DNA of 64,000 nucleotides from Aquisphaera giovannonii (GTDB lineage Bacteria > Planctomycetota > Planctomycetia > Isosphaerales > Isosphaeraceae): assembly GCF_008087625.1 (NCBI RefSeq), contig NZ_CP042997.1:4836001-4900000 (forward strand), read 5' to 3'. Below are positions 24,166 through 33,069 of this stretch, piece after piece (position 1 is the first letter of the stretch; each line of letters opens with the position of its first letter). The notes beneath the pieces are model-generated. The model saw only the letters and a program-made list of their open reading frames with translations, did no database searches and had not been told where the DNA came from. Made by a program: the position numbers and the translations under genes.

Positions 24166-25614
24166 CTAGAATTGCCGGCGCTGGCGGCTGGAGAGGATGT
24201 TCAGGGCCTGGCGGTACTTGGTGACGGTCCGGCGGGCGACGACCAGCTCCTGCCGCCGCATCTCCTCGACGATCTCCTCGTCGGAGAGCGGGTTGGACTT
24301 GTCCTCCTTGGCGATGATCTCGAGCAGCTTCTGCTTGATCGTGTCCCAGGCGATCTCCTCGCCGCCGGCCGTGGTGGTGCCGCCGCCGAAGAATCGCTTC
24401 AGCGGGAAGATGCCGCGGGGGGTCTGGACCCACTTGTCGTCCACCGCCCGGCTCACCGTGGTGACGTGCACGCCCACCCGGTCGGCGATCTGCTGCATCT
24501 TCAGGGGCTCGATGAATTCCGGCCCCTTGTCGAGGAAGACCTTCTGGTGCTCGATGATCGCCCGGGCCACCTTCAGCAGCGTGTTCCGGCGCTGCTCGAT
24601 GGACTCGATGAGCCAGCGGGCCGACTGGATCCGCTTCTGGATGAACTCCCGCGCGGCGGGATCCGTGGACTTGTTCCGCAGCTGCTTCTGGTAATACCGC
24701 GAGATCGACAGGTGGGGCATGTGGTCGTCCACCAGCCGCACCTCGTAGTTGCCGTGCTCGTCGGCCTCCACGATCAGGTCCGGGACGACGTACTTGTTGC
24801 CGGTGTCGACCGCGAACGAGGCCCCCGGCTTGGGGTTGAGCCGGCGGAGGTGCTCGAGCGCCTCCTTGATGGTGGAGAGCGGGTAGCCGGTCTTCTTCTC
24901 GATCGCCGGCAGGCGGTTGTGCTGGAGGTCGTCCAGGTGGTTGGAGATGATCGTCCGGAGGACGTCGTGGCTGGGGGTCTCCGGCGTGAGCTGCAGCAGC
25001 AGGCACTCGCGGAGGTCCCGGGCGCCGACGCCCGGGGGGTCCAGCTTCTGGACCATCCGCAGCGCCTCCTCGGCCTGCTCGAGGGTGGCCTCGCCGCCGA
25101 AGTCGCGGATCACGTCGTGGAGGTCGAGCTTCAGGTACCCGTTGTCGTCCAGGTTGTAGATGATGTACTCGGCGAGCTGGCGGATCACCGGGTCGCAGTC
25201 GTCGAAGCAGAGCTGCTCGGTCAGGCTGTCGTGGAACGACCGCGGCCGCGAGGCCATGTTCTGCATCGCGTCCTGCTTGCGGTCCCCCTCCTCGCTGAGC
25301 GACGCCCGGCTCCGCCGCGGCCCCTCGTCGTAGAGCTCGCTCCAGTTCTCGTCCAGGTTGATCAGGCTGTCGAACTCGTTCGGCTCGGGCTCCGGCTCCG
25401 GCGCCGCCGGGGCGCCCCCCTCCTCGCCTTCGCCCTCGCCGGTGGGGCTGCTCTCCCGCAGGTCCACCAGCATCGGGTTCTCGCTGAGCTCCTGCTCGAT
25501 CTTCTCCTGCAGGGCCATGATCGGGAGCTGGAGGATCTCCATCGACTGGATCATCCGAGGCGCCATCCGCAGGCGCATCTCGGTTCGCATCTGCTGCGAT
25601 GTATCTAGGCGCAT
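24166..25614 (-). CDS. rpoN: RNA polymerase sigma-54 factor RpoN
   Basis: A 482-residue protein from ATG 25614 (AGGA 7 bp upstream). The Gln/Leu-rich activator-interacting N-terminus is clear (MRLDTSQQMRTEMRLRMAPR then MIQSMEILQLPIMALQEKIE). An acidic linker follows (about 50-110), then the core-binding domain and the C-terminal HTH. The RpoN box ARRTVTKYRQALNILSSRQR is present near the end. Sigma-54 directs polymerase to -24/-12 promoters and needs an ATPase activator. A few linker residues (EEGDRKQDAMQNMASRPRSF) are typical of planctomycete members. It stands alone in this segment, with recR upstream on the same strand after a 206-bp gap. Confidence 0.97.
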   Translation of the reverse strand: MRLDTSQQMRTEMRLRMAPRMIQSMEILQLPIMALQEKIEQELSENPMLVDLRESSPTGEGEGEEGGAPAAPEPEPEPNEFDSLINLDENWSELYDEGPRRSRASLSEEGDRKQDAMQNMASRPRSFHDSLTEQLCFDDCDPVIRQLAEYIIYNLDDNGYLKLDLHDVIRDFGGEATLEQAEEALRMVQKLDPPGVGARDLRECLLLQLTPETPSHDVLRTIISNHLDDLQHNRLPAIEKKTGYPLSTIKEALEHLRRLNPKPGASFAVDTGNKYVVPDLIVEADEHGNYEVRLVDDHMPHLSISRYYQKQLRNKSTDPAAREFIQKRIQSARWLIESIEQRRNTLLKVARAIIEHQKVFLDKGPEFIEPLKMQQIADRVGVHVTTVSRAVDDKWVQTPRGIFPLKRFFGGGTTTAGGEEIAWDTIKQKLLEIIAKEDKSNPLSDEEIVEEMRRQELVVARRTVTKYRQALNILSSRQRRQF

Positions 25615-25820
25615 GGCCAGTCCTCTGCCCCGTCGCGTCGCGAAAAGACGAAGAGGGCGGCCGGCTCGATCGGCGGCCACCCCTCTCGACTACAGAGCAA
25701 ATTCTATGCCATCAGAACTCGCCTTGCAAGGGCGCATCGGCGGCCGGGCCCGGAATCTCGCGATCCCTGGGCCGCCGGCCGACGGGCCGCGAACCCCAAG
25801 TCCCTTTCCTGAAAGGGCTT

Positions 25821-26462
25821 TCAGAATGGCTGTCGGCCGGCCAGGGCGTCGGCGAGCATGTCGCGGCTGGCGAATTCGAGGGTGCTGCCGGAGGCGACGC
25901 CGCGGGCCAGCCGGGTGATCGTGACCGGCTGATCTTGCAGCCGCTTGGCGATGTAGAGGGCCGTGCCGTCCCCCTCCAGGTTGGGGTTGGTGGCCATGAT
26001 GATCTCGCGGACGGCGCCGGAGCGGACGCGGTGCTCCAGGGCGTCCACCGTGAGCTGGTCCGGCCCCATCCCCTGGAGCGGGGCGAGGCGGCCCAGGAGG
26101 ACGTGGTAGACGCCGTGATACGTGCCGGCCTTCTCCATGGAGAGGAGGTCGCGGGACTGCTCCACGACGCAGACTATGCCGGCGTCGCGGCGGGTGTCGC
26201 GGCAGATGGCGCAGGTCGGCTGCTCGGCCTCGGTCAGGTGGAAGCAGACCTGGCAGTGCCGGATCTGGTCCTTGGCCGCGCGGATGGCCTCGGCGAGCTC
26301 GACGGCCTCCTCTTCGGGGCACTTGAGCAGGTGGTGGGCGAGCCGCTCCGCGGACTTCGCGCCGATGCCCGGCAGACGCCCCAACGCCGCCGTGAGGCGA
26401 TCGACGGCGGCCGAGAAGCCGCCGCCGCCCCCGCCCTGGCCGCCGCCTCCGCCGCGGGCCAC
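25821..26462 (-). CDS. recR: Recombination protein RecR
   Basis: A 213-residue protein. Order: a short Gly-rich start, helix-hairpin-helix (ALGRLPGIGAKSAERLAHHL), a zinc finger (CQVCFHLTEAEQPTCAIC) and a Toprim domain (GIVCVVEQSRDLLSMEKAGT then YHGVYHVLLGRLAPLQGMGP). RecR acts with RecO (and RecF) to load RecA on gapped DNA. The start codon follows the ebfC stop by one base, so the two are translationally linked in the dnaX-ebfC-recR operon seen in many bacteria. The Gly-rich leader (GGGGGQGGGGGGFS) is unusual, and a start inside it cannot be excluded. Confidence 0.96.
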   Translation of the reverse strand: MARGGGGGQGGGGGGFSAAVDRLTAALGRLPGIGAKSAERLAHHLLKCPEEEAVELAEAIRAAKDQIRHCQVCFHLTEAEQPTCAICRDTRRDAGIVCVVEQSRDLLSMEKAGTYHGVYHVLLGRLAPLQGMGPDQLTVDALEHRVRSGAVREIIMATNPNLEGDGTALYIAKRLQDQPVTITRLARGVASGSTLEFASRDMLADALAGRQPF

Positions 26463-26463
26463 G

Positions 26464-26844
26464 TCAGGGCCTCCCGGCGTCGCCGGAGTCCGGCCCGCCG
26501 GCGCCGGGGAAGAGGCCGCCGAGCGGGAGGCCGCCCGGCGCGAGGCCGCCGGCGATCGAGGCCAGCGACTGCGCCGCGGAGTCGCGGGCCTTGACCAGCC
26601 CCGCGTTCACGGCCGCCGTCACGAGGTCCTCCAGGAGCTCGGCGTCGCCGTCGGCCAGCAGCTTGGGGTCGATCCGGACCGAGACGACCTCGAGGCGGCC
26701 GTTCACCTTGGCGGTGACGGCGCCGCCGCCGGCGGTGCCCTCCACCTGGACCTGGCCGAGCGACTCGGTCGCCCTGGCCATGGACTCCCGGATCTTGCCG
26801 GCGTTCTTCATCAGCTCCGCGAGGTTGCCGAGTTGTCCGAACAC
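26464..26844 (-). CDS. YbaB/EbfC family nucleoid-associated protein
   Basis: A 126-residue protein from GTG 26844 (AAGGCAGG upstream). The family pattern is MFGQLGNLAELMKNAGKIRE, then GTAGGGAVTAKVNGRLEVVS and a region with DPKLLADGDAELLEDLVTAA, matching the dimeric DNA-binding EbfC/YbaB fold. The C-terminal LAPGGLPLGGLFPG tail is the Gly-rich end usual in the family. It coats DNA and is almost always encoded between dnaX and recR, as here (58 bp after dnaX, 1 bp before recR). The longer frame upstream has no family similarity. Confidence 0.94.
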   Translation of the reverse strand: MFGQLGNLAELMKNAGKIRESMARATESLGQVQVEGTAGGGAVTAKVNGRLEVVSVRIDPKLLADGDAELLEDLVTAAVNAGLVKARDSAAQSLASIAGGLAPGGLPLGGLFPGAGGPDSGDAGRP

Positions 26845-26902
26845 GTTGGGCCTGCCTTGTCTCGCCGCGGGGAGACTCGCTCGGGGTCGGGGATGGGGTC
26901 GA

Positions 26903-28873
26903 TCAGTTCGGGTCCGGATTCGCCCCCGGCCGGGGCTCCTCCTCGTATTCCAGGTGGAGCGGCCGGGCCTCGAAGAGCTCGACCATCCGCTGGACGATCG
27001 GGTCGCCCGCCAGGACCTCCGGGCGTCGGGCCTCGGCGGCCGCCGGCCTCCCTTCCCCGGGGCCGTCCGCGCCCACCGCCGGGTCGTAGCGGGCGGCGAT
27101 GGCCCGGTGGAACATCCTCTGGAGGGCCAGCTCGATCTTGGCGATCGCATCCGGCGTGCCGCAGTGATCCGCGAACGAGCGATTGTAGCCCGACTTCAGC
27201 CCGAAGACCAGCACGTCCGCCCCCTGCACGGCGACCGGCTCGGTGGCGACCAGCTTCAGCCCGAGCCCCGCGCCCACCTTCTTCACGACCTCCGGCCAGG
27301 CCTCCTTCATCGCCTTCAGGTCCAGCGGCGGGCCCGAATTCCTCGACGCCGGCCCCTTCGCCGCGGGCGACGGCCTCGATTCGGCCTCCCGGGGGGCCGG
27401 CGGCGGCGGCGAGGGCCTCGCCGGGGGCGCGTCCGCGGGCCTCGGAGGCGGCTCGGCGGCCGCCCTTTCCGGTCGTGCCGGGGGTGCCGGCGGCGGGTCG
27501 GCCGACCTCGCCGGGGCGGGCTCGACCCGCGGCGCGACGGCCGGCTCGTGGCTCAGGGCCGCGTCAGACTGCTTTTTTTTTTCGACGGGTGCCGCAGGCC
27601 TGGGCGGCACGGGCACGCCGGCCTCGATATCGGCGAGCCTCCGGACGAGATCGCCCAGCTCGGAGAGGTTCTCCAGCCGCGCCACGCGGACCATCGCCAT
27701 CTCCACGAGCAAGCGGCCGTAGGGCGTGCCCCTCATCCGGGCACGGGCCTCCGCGAGGATCTGGAGGGCGGCGAGGATGGCGTCGGTCGTCCAGGCCTCG
27801 ACGATCGCCTGGAGCCGGGGCTTCTGGCGGGGCGTCACCGCCAGGAGGACCGAGCCGGCCCCGACGGACAGGACCAGGGCGTCGCGGAGGAAATCCAGCA
27901 CGCCGGAGAGCAGGTCCACCGGCTCCACGCCCTGGGAGGCGGCCTCGTCCAGCAGCGACAGGGCCTTCGCGGCGTCGCGGCCGGCCAGGGCCTCCAGCAC
28001 GCCCAGGAGCCGCTCGTCGCTGGGTGTGCCCAGCAGGCGATGGACGACCTCCACGGTCAGCTTCGGGCTGCCGGAGGCGAGGAGCTGCTCGAGCAAGGAC
28101 TGGGCGTCCCGCATCGAGCCCCCCGCGCGGCGGGCGACGACCTGGAGCGCCTCCGGCTCCGCGTCCATCCGCTCGCGGCGGCAGATGTCCCTCAGGCTGG
28201 CGACGATGTCGTCCGGCGTGATGCCCGCGAAGTCGTACTTCTGGCAACGCGACAGCACCGTGATCGGGATCTTGTTCGCCTCGGTCGTGGCGAAGAAGAA
28301 CTTCACGTGCGGCGGCGGCTCCTCCAGGGTCTTCAACAGCGCGTTGAAGGCCCCGGTGGAGAGCATGTGGACCTCGTCGATGTAGTAGATCTTGAACCGG
28401 GCCCGGCTGGGCCGCAGCGAGGCGTTCTGGCGGAGCTCGCGGACCTGCTCGACGCCGTTGTTGCTCGCCCCGTCGATCTCGATGACGTCCATGTCCTGGC
28501 CGGCGGCGATGTCCCGGCAGATCTCGCAGACCTGGCACGGCTCCTCGGTCGGGCCCTTCACGCAGTTCAGGCACTTGGCGAAGATCCGGGCCATCGACGT
28601 CTTGCCGACGCCCCGGGTGCCGCAGAAGAGGTAGGCCTGGGCCAGCCGCTTGAGGCGGATCGCGTTGCGAAGGGCCTGGACGACGTGGTCCTGGCCGACG
28701 ACGTCCTCCAGCCGCTGGGGCCGGTACCGGCGGGCAACCACCGTGTAGCCGTCGCCCCCTTCCGGTGCCGAGGGGGGACCGTCGCGGCCGTCCGCCGTCG
28801 CGAGGGCCGGGGCGTCATCCTCGGCGGGGGTCTCCTCCGCCGATCGTCTTTTCGACCCGGTTCCTGGGGTCAC
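26903..28873 (-). CDS. dnaX: DNA polymerase III subunits tau and gamma
   Basis: A 656-residue protein from GTG 28873 (an upstream frame start would run through the SRP RNA flank). ARRYRPQRLEDVVGQDHVVQ is the classic start of the ATPase. The Walker A is FCGTRGVGKTSMARIFAKCL, followed by the zinc-binding C-x8-C-x2-C-x2-C region (NCVKGPTEEPCQVCEIC), the Walker B/DEVH in IYYIDEVHMLSTGAFNALLK, and the sensor FFFATTEANKIPITVLSRCQ. The Pro-rich middle (~430-540) joins the tau C-terminal domain. A run of ten A residues at 27573-27582 (coding VEKKKQSD) would, with a one-base slip, end the product after EKKKAV, giving a gamma-like short form. It clusters with the SRP RNA, ebfC and recR. Confidence 0.96.
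   Translation of the reverse strand: MTPGTGSKRRSAEETPAEDDAPALATADGRDGPPSAPEGGDGYTVVARRYRPQRLEDVVGQDHVVQALRNAIRLKRLAQAYLFCGTRGVGKTSMARIFAKCLNCVKGPTEEPCQVCEICRDIAAGQDMDVIEIDGASNNGVEQVRELRQNASLRPSRARFKIYYIDEVHMLSTGAFNALLKTLEEPPPHVKFFFATTEANKIPITVLSRCQKYDFAGITPDDIVASLRDICRRERMDAEPEALQVVARRAGGSMRDAQSLLEQLLASGSPKLTVEVVHRLLGTPSDERLLGVLEALAGRDAAKALSLLDEAASQGVEPVDLLSGVLDFLRDALVLSVGAGSVLLAVTPRQKPRLQAIVEAWTTDAILAALQILAEARARMRGTPYGRLLVEMAMVRVARLENLSELGDLVRRLADIEAGVPVPPRPAAPVEKKKQSDAALSHEPAVAPRVEPAPARSADPPPAPPARPERAAAEPPPRPADAPPARPSPPPPAPREAESRPSPAAKGPASRNSGPPLDLKAMKEAWPEVVKKVGAGLGLKLVATEPVAVQGADVLVFGLKSGYNRSFADHCGTPDAIAKIELALQRMFHRAIAARYDPAVGADGPGEGRPAAAEARRPEVLAGDPIVQRMVELFEARPLHLEYEEEPRPGANPDPN
27564..27582 (-). 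promoter_or_regulatory. Probable dnaX slippage/frameshift site (A10) and gamma stop
   Basis: The coding strand reads GTC-GAA-AAA-AAA-AAG-CAG. Adding one A by transcriptional slippage, or a -1 ribosomal shift, gives GAA-AAA-AAA-AAA-GCA-GTC-TGA, stopping at 27564. The site lies near codon 430, just after the region that corresponds to gamma, as in the A9 slippage site of Thermus dnaX. Confidence 0.7.
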
Positions 28874-29002
28874 GAGGCGCGCTCCGCGTGCCGAAGGTCT
28901 CGACTCGAAGGGAGGGGCCCGCCGCATCCGTGGCGGCCGCGGCCGGCGACGGCCGTCGCGAGCCCGGCCGCGTCGCCCGCATCCGCGGGGGCCTGGGAGA
29001 GC

Positions 29003-29099
29003 CGGGGAGGTTCTCCCGGGCACATGAAGGTGTTGCTTATGGCTGCTGCGTTCCCGCCCTGACCAGGTTCACAAACCCCCATTGCCCGGGTCCCCCCCG
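29003..29099 (-). ncRNA. ffs: Signal recognition particle RNA (small, 4.5S type)
   Basis: The minus strand contains the universal SRP domain IV: GTGAACCTGGTCAGGGCGGG then AACGCAGCAGCCATAAGCAA. The flanks pair to extend the hairpin (CCCGGGCA with TGCCCGGG, and GGGGG with CCTCCCC at the base). The length of about 97 nt fits the small bacterial form, which binds Ffh for co-translational targeting. It lies 130 bp upstream of dnaX on the same strand, a linkage seen in many bacteria. The exact ends are estimated from the stem. Confidence 0.95.
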
Positions 29100-29284
29100 G
29101 CTCGCCCGGAACCCCGCGAGACGCGCAGCAACCGGCGAAGGGACAATTTTCGGTCATCCGGCCGGTCGTTGCAAGGGCAAGTCGGCCGGGGCGTCGCGCG
29201 ACACGGCTATGGGCCGGGGATCGGGGACTTGGCTCCTTGCCACGTCGAAGGGCCCCTCCCACAACATGGGCCATGGAAACCATA

Positions 29285-29645
29285 TCGTCCCCTCCCCCCC
29301 GGTGGGGGAAGGTCAGGGAGAGGGGGTCAGGGGCCCTCGATCGTGGGATGAGGCTCCGAATCGGAGCAGGCCTCTCCCGAGGAACCGCTGCCCTCTCGCA
29401 TGTCGGAGGCGGTCGCCCCCTCTCCCTAGCCCTCCCCCACCAGGGGGGAGGGGACAGGAGTGTTGCCACCGAGGTGGAGGAATGTGCCGGTCGGCCAGAC
29501 CGAGGTGGGGGACCAGAACGTCGCGTCCTTGCTCGAGGATACTGACCGGCTTACCAGGCGGAATGCAGGGGACCGATTCGATCGCCTCGGCTCGCTCCAA
29601 CCACCCCCTCCGGCTCCCCTCGGTAAGGGGGAGAGCCGGATTGTC
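29285..29645. repeat. Family C hairpins in the SRP RNA - P450 gap
   Basis: The 626-bp gap contains CCCCTCCCCCCCGGTGGGGG with AAGGTCAGG (29289-29318), CCCCCTCTCCCTAGCCCTCC followed by GGGGGGAGGGGACAG (29419-29458), and CCGGCTCCCCTCGGTAAGGG followed by GGAGAGCCGG (29609-29639). No gene is recognised. Confidence 0.55.
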
Positions 29646-29725
29646 ACGCCCGGTTACGAAAGGGGCAGGATAACAATCGCGACCTTCATCCCGTATTTGC
29701 AAGCTGTATCGATCCATCCCTCCCG

Positions 29726-31084
29726 TCAACGCCTGGAGACGATCGCCCGGACCCCGTGGGCGGGGCGCAGGGTCATGGTCGGGAGGAAGGCGATCCGGGC
29801 GTCGGGGGCCAGGCGGATCCGGTAGCGGCCGGCGACGGAGGCGAGCAGGAGGGCGGACTCCATCAGGGCGAAGTTGTTGCCGATGCAGATCCTCGGCCCG
29901 CCCCCGAACGGGAAATACGCGTAGCGTGGGATCGACTCCAGCATCCTGCGCCCGGCCTCCCAGCGCCCCGGGCGGAACGCCTCCGGCTCGTCGAACCATC
30001 GGGCGTCGCGGTGGATCGTCCACTGGGGCATGAAGACCGTCACGCCGGCCGGGAACCGGTAGCCGCCGAGCTCCACCGGCTCGATCGCCTCGCGGCCGAG
30101 CATCCAGACCGTCGGATAGACGCGCAGGGTCTCGTTGATGACCGCGGCCGTGTACGGCAGCCGCGGCAGGTCGGCCAGCGACGGCGGCCGGCCGCCGAGC
30201 ACGGAGTCGAGCTCGGCGTGGAGCTTCGCCTCGGCCTCGGGGTGGCCGGCCAGCAGGCAGAAGGCCCAGGCCAGGGTGTTGGCCGTGGTCTCGTGGCCGG
30301 CCATGAACAGGGTCATCGCCTCGTCCCGGAGCTGCGCGTCGGTCATCCTCCGGCCGCTCTCCTCGTCCTGCGCCTGGAGGAGCATGGAGAGCAGGTCGCC
30401 GCGGTCGTCGCCGCCCTTCCGGCGCTCGGCGATGATGCCGAGGATGATGGCGTCGAGCCGCCTCGCCGCGCGCTCGGTGCGGATGTTGTGGGGCGTGGGG
30501 AGCCAGGTGGGGACGGGGATCAGCCGGCTGGTCATCCGGATGAAGGCGTTCGCCAGGGTCTCCATCGCCTCGCTGGCCTCGCCGGACGCCCCGCCGCTGT
30601 CGGCGCCGAAGAGGGTGATCAGGACGATCTCGAGCGTCAGCCGCATCATGTCGTCCTGCACGTCGCGCGTCTGGCCGTCCTCCCACGCGTCGAGCATCCG
30701 GGTCGCGGCGTCGACCATCGAGCCGGCGTAGCCGGCGATCCGGTCGCGGTGGAAGGCCGGCTGGGCGAGCTTCCGCTGGCCCCGCCAGAAGTCGCCGTCG
30801 CTGGTGAGCAGGCCGTTGCCCAGCGTCCGCGTCGCGCTCCGCAGCCGGTAATGCTTGATGAACTTCCGGTTCTGCTCGACGAGGACCGTCTCCACGAGGT
30901 CCGGGTGGTTCACGAAGACGATCGGCCGGGGCCCGAACCGTGCCGAGACCACGTCGCCGTAATCTCGGTGCCAGCGGGAGAGCGCCCCCAGCCGGTCCCT
31001 GCTGAACTCTCGCAGGTTGCCGGCGAGCCAGTGCTGTTTGGGCCCTGGGGGTACAGACCGTCCCGCGGTCGCGGTCGCATTCAC
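29726..31084 (-). CDS. Cytochrome P450
   Basis: A 452-residue protein from GTG 31084 (GAGGAGG 7 bp upstream; the longer frame adds 26 residues with no P450 similarity). All P450 marks are present: I-helix AGHETTANTLAW, K-helix ETLR (NETLRVYPTVWMLGR), PERF-like FRPGRW, and the haem loop FGGGPRICIGNNFALME with the cysteine ligand. The proline-rich hinge is PPGPKQHWLAGN. No membrane anchor is seen, so it is soluble and uses separate redox partners, none of which are adjacent. Family resemblance is to bacterial CYP102/CYP110-like fatty-acid or terpenoid hydroxylases; the substrate is unknown. Confidence 0.95.
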   Translation of the reverse strand: MNATATAGRSVPPGPKQHWLAGNLREFSRDRLGALSRWHRDYGDVVSARFGPRPIVFVNHPDLVETVLVEQNRKFIKHYRLRSATRTLGNGLLTSDGDFWRGQRKLAQPAFHRDRIAGYAGSMVDAATRMLDAWEDGQTRDVQDDMMRLTLEIVLITLFGADSGGASGEASEAMETLANAFIRMTSRLIPVPTWLPTPHNIRTERAARRLDAIILGIIAERRKGGDDRGDLLSMLLQAQDEESGRRMTDAQLRDEAMTLFMAGHETTANTLAWAFCLLAGHPEAEAKLHAELDSVLGGRPPSLADLPRLPYTAAVINETLRVYPTVWMLGREAIEPVELGGYRFPAGVTVFMPQWTIHRDARWFDEPEAFRPGRWEAGRRMLESIPRYAYFPFGGGPRICIGNNFALMESALLLASVAGRYRIRLAPDARIAFLPTMTLRPAHGVRAIVSRR

Positions 31085-31145
31085 GTCGCAGCCTCCTCGC
31101 CGACGAGCCACGGAGCCCCGATTCGACATCTCACCGGGAAACACA

Positions 31146-31340
31146 TGCGTAGGTGACCACACGCGTGAGCGTGTGGTTCGGACGGGCGAAGCCCCCAGCC
31201 TCCGGCGTCAGCCGGACGGGCATGCGGCGATTCCGACCCGCCGGCCCGGATGGCCACGCCGTCCGGCCCCCGATCGCGCGGACGTGCGAGGCTTGATGCT
31301 CCGCCCGTCCGAACCGCGATCCGACGATCGTGGTCACCCA
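31146..31340 (-). repeat. Two-hairpin REPIN-like element, copy 3 (short)
   Basis: Hairpins at 31154-31175 (ACCACACGC-GTGA-GCGTGTGGT) and 31313-31334 (ACCGCGATC-CGAC-GATCGTGGT) flank a ~137-bp spacer. The inner conserved words are TCGGACGGGCGAAGCC and GCCCGTCCGAAC. Compared with copies 1 and 2 the first stem has CCGC changed to ACGC with the partner changed to GCGT, and the outer 40-60 bp are missing. It sits between the P450 and DUF5009 genes. Confidence 0.8.
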
Positions 31341-31413
31341 CGCAGGAGCATGCCAAGTGCGAATCTCCCGGACGCGGGCGGCCGGCCCCTCGGGATGACC
31401 TCGGCCGCCCCCA

Positions 31414-32655
31414 TCAGACCCTCAGGAAGATCCGCCGGCGGTACAGGTCCAGCAGCAGGAGCCATTCCAGGGCCAGCACGCCGACGGCCAGGATGACGTC
31501 GCGCAGGCCCGGCGAGTACCCGTTGGCGATGCGGGCGGTCCCGCCCAGGAGCTTGCCCGCGATCCGATCAAAGGGGATGAAGCTCGACGCCAGGTAGATC
31601 GTGATCGCGTTCATGCCGATCACCACGAAGAAGAACGCCCAGCCGCGGAGCTTCACCACGTCGATGATCGCGTAGAAGAGCCCCAGCAGCATCAGGCTGA
31701 AGCCCCCGGCGACCAGGACGAACGAGCTCGTCCAGAGGTTCTTGATGATCGGGAAGACCTCGCCCCAGGCGTACCCGAGCGCCACCGACGCCGCGCCCGC
31801 GGCGATCAGGGCGACGACCTTCAGCCAGGGATTGCGGTCGGTCCGCAGCCAGGTGCCGGCCATCACGCCCAAAAGCGCGGTGGCCACCGCCGGGATCATC
31901 GAGAGGAGCCCCTCGTTGTCGCCGTACTTGTAATAGCCGTCGAAGATCTTGCCCGGCAGGTAGTGGCGGTCGACCCAGCCGGCCAGGTTCGTCTCCTTGG
32001 CGTAGTCGCCCCGCTTGCCGGTCTCGGGCGCGGGGACGAGCGCCAGGAGCGCCCAGTAGCCCAGGAGGATGGCCGCGAACAGGATGGCCCGGGCCCGGAC
32101 CGTCGTGAACAGGAAGATGACCGCCGCGGCGCCGTAGCAGAAGGCGATCCGCGGCAGCACGCCGGTCATCCGCATCGGGAAGTTGAAGTTGAGCAGGCCG
32201 CTGTAGACCAGGCCCAGCAGGTAGAGCACCAGGACCCGCCGCGCGATCCGCAGGAGCGGCCCACGCTTCGAGCCGTCCGTCCCCTGGTACTTGGCCAGCG
32301 AGTACGGCAGCACGGCGCCGACGAGGAACAGGAACAGGGGGAAGATCAGGTCGTAGAACCGGAACCCGGCCCAGTCCACGTGCTCGAACTGCTCGTTCAG
32401 CTCCTTCGCCTGCGGCGTCCCCCACCAGGCGCAGAGGCTCCGCGCCAGGTCGTCGCCCCCGACGATCCAGAACATGTCGAACCCGCGGAGGGCGTCGATG
32501 GAGAGCACCCGGGCCGAGGGCGGCGTCGCGCCCGCCTGCGCCTCGACGGCCGGCTCGAAGTCGGGCGCCGTCGCAATCGCGACCTCGTCGATGGCCCCCG
32601 GCCCGACGACCTCCCGGCCCGTCACGTACTCCTCGTCCCGTTCCAGCTCAGTCAT
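31414..32655 (-). CDS. DUF5009 / HGSNAT-like membrane acyltransferase
   Basis: A 413-residue protein from ATG 32655. After ~50 soluble residues comes the family signature RVLSIDALRGFDMFWIVGGD, with FRFYDLIFPLFLFLVGAVLP next. About ten membrane segments follow. KETNLAGWVDRHYLPGKIFD and LLSMIPAVATALLGVMAG are conserved in the bacterial DUF5009 group related to heparan-alpha-glucosaminide N-acetyltransferase, which moves acetyl groups across the membrane onto amino sugars. The role in planctomycetes is unproven. The longer frame upstream is antisense-like low-complexity sequence. Confidence 0.88.
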   Translation of the reverse strand: MTELERDEEYVTGREVVGPGAIDEVAIATAPDFEPAVEAQAGATPPSARVLSIDALRGFDMFWIVGGDDLARSLCAWWGTPQAKELNEQFEHVDWAGFRFYDLIFPLFLFLVGAVLPYSLAKYQGTDGSKRGPLLRIARRVLVLYLLGLVYSGLLNFNFPMRMTGVLPRIAFCYGAAAVIFLFTTVRARAILFAAILLGYWALLALVPAPETGKRGDYAKETNLAGWVDRHYLPGKIFDGYYKYGDNEGLLSMIPAVATALLGVMAGTWLRTDRNPWLKVVALIAAGAASVALGYAWGEVFPIIKNLWTSSFVLVAGGFSLMLLGLFYAIIDVVKLRGWAFFFVVIGMNAITIYLASSFIPFDRIAGKLLGGTARIANGYSPGLRDVILAVGVLALEWLLLLDLYRRRIFLRV

Positions 32656-32783
32656 GGGTGCTTCGCCCTCGGCGGGTCCGTCGGCGGCCCTGGCCGCAGT
32701 CATGGCCGCCGATTCTAAAGGACCGCCCCCGGCCGGGGAAGGGGACGGGGCGGCGGGCCGGTCGCGCCGGGGCCGCTCTGCCC

Positions 32784-33050
32784 TCAGGAAGCGGCCGTCG
32801 CGTCGAAGTCGGTCCCCAGGGAGACCGGCTCCCAGCGGTCGAGCTCGCCCGAGAGCCGATCCAGCTTCCGGCGGGCCCGGCGGAGCGAGTCCGAGCCGAG
32901 GATGAGGTGCAGCGGGGGCTCGGGGGATTCGACGGCCTCGACGATCGCCCGGGCCGCGCGGGCGGGGTCGCCGATCTGGCGTCCCTCCATCTGCTGGAAC
33001 GCGGCGAGCGCCTTGCCGGTCGTCCCGGCGTAGGCGTCGATCCGGCCCGG
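32784..33050 (-). pseudogene. 3' fragment of a short-chain dehydrogenase gene
   Basis: The minus strand encodes RIDAYAGTTGKALAAFQQME then GRQIGDPARAARAIVEAVES and PEPPLHLILGSDSLRRAR. This matches the C-terminal part of classical short-chain dehydrogenase/reductases (the 'xxGDPxxxAxAI' and 'PLxLxLGxDA' segments). The Rossmann nucleotide-binding part and the YxxxK site are absent. Similarity stops at about 33050, where a DUF1016 fragment begins on the other strand, so the gene was cut by a rearrangement. Confidence 0.75.
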
Positions 33051-33069
33051 CGTGTACCGGATCGACTGC

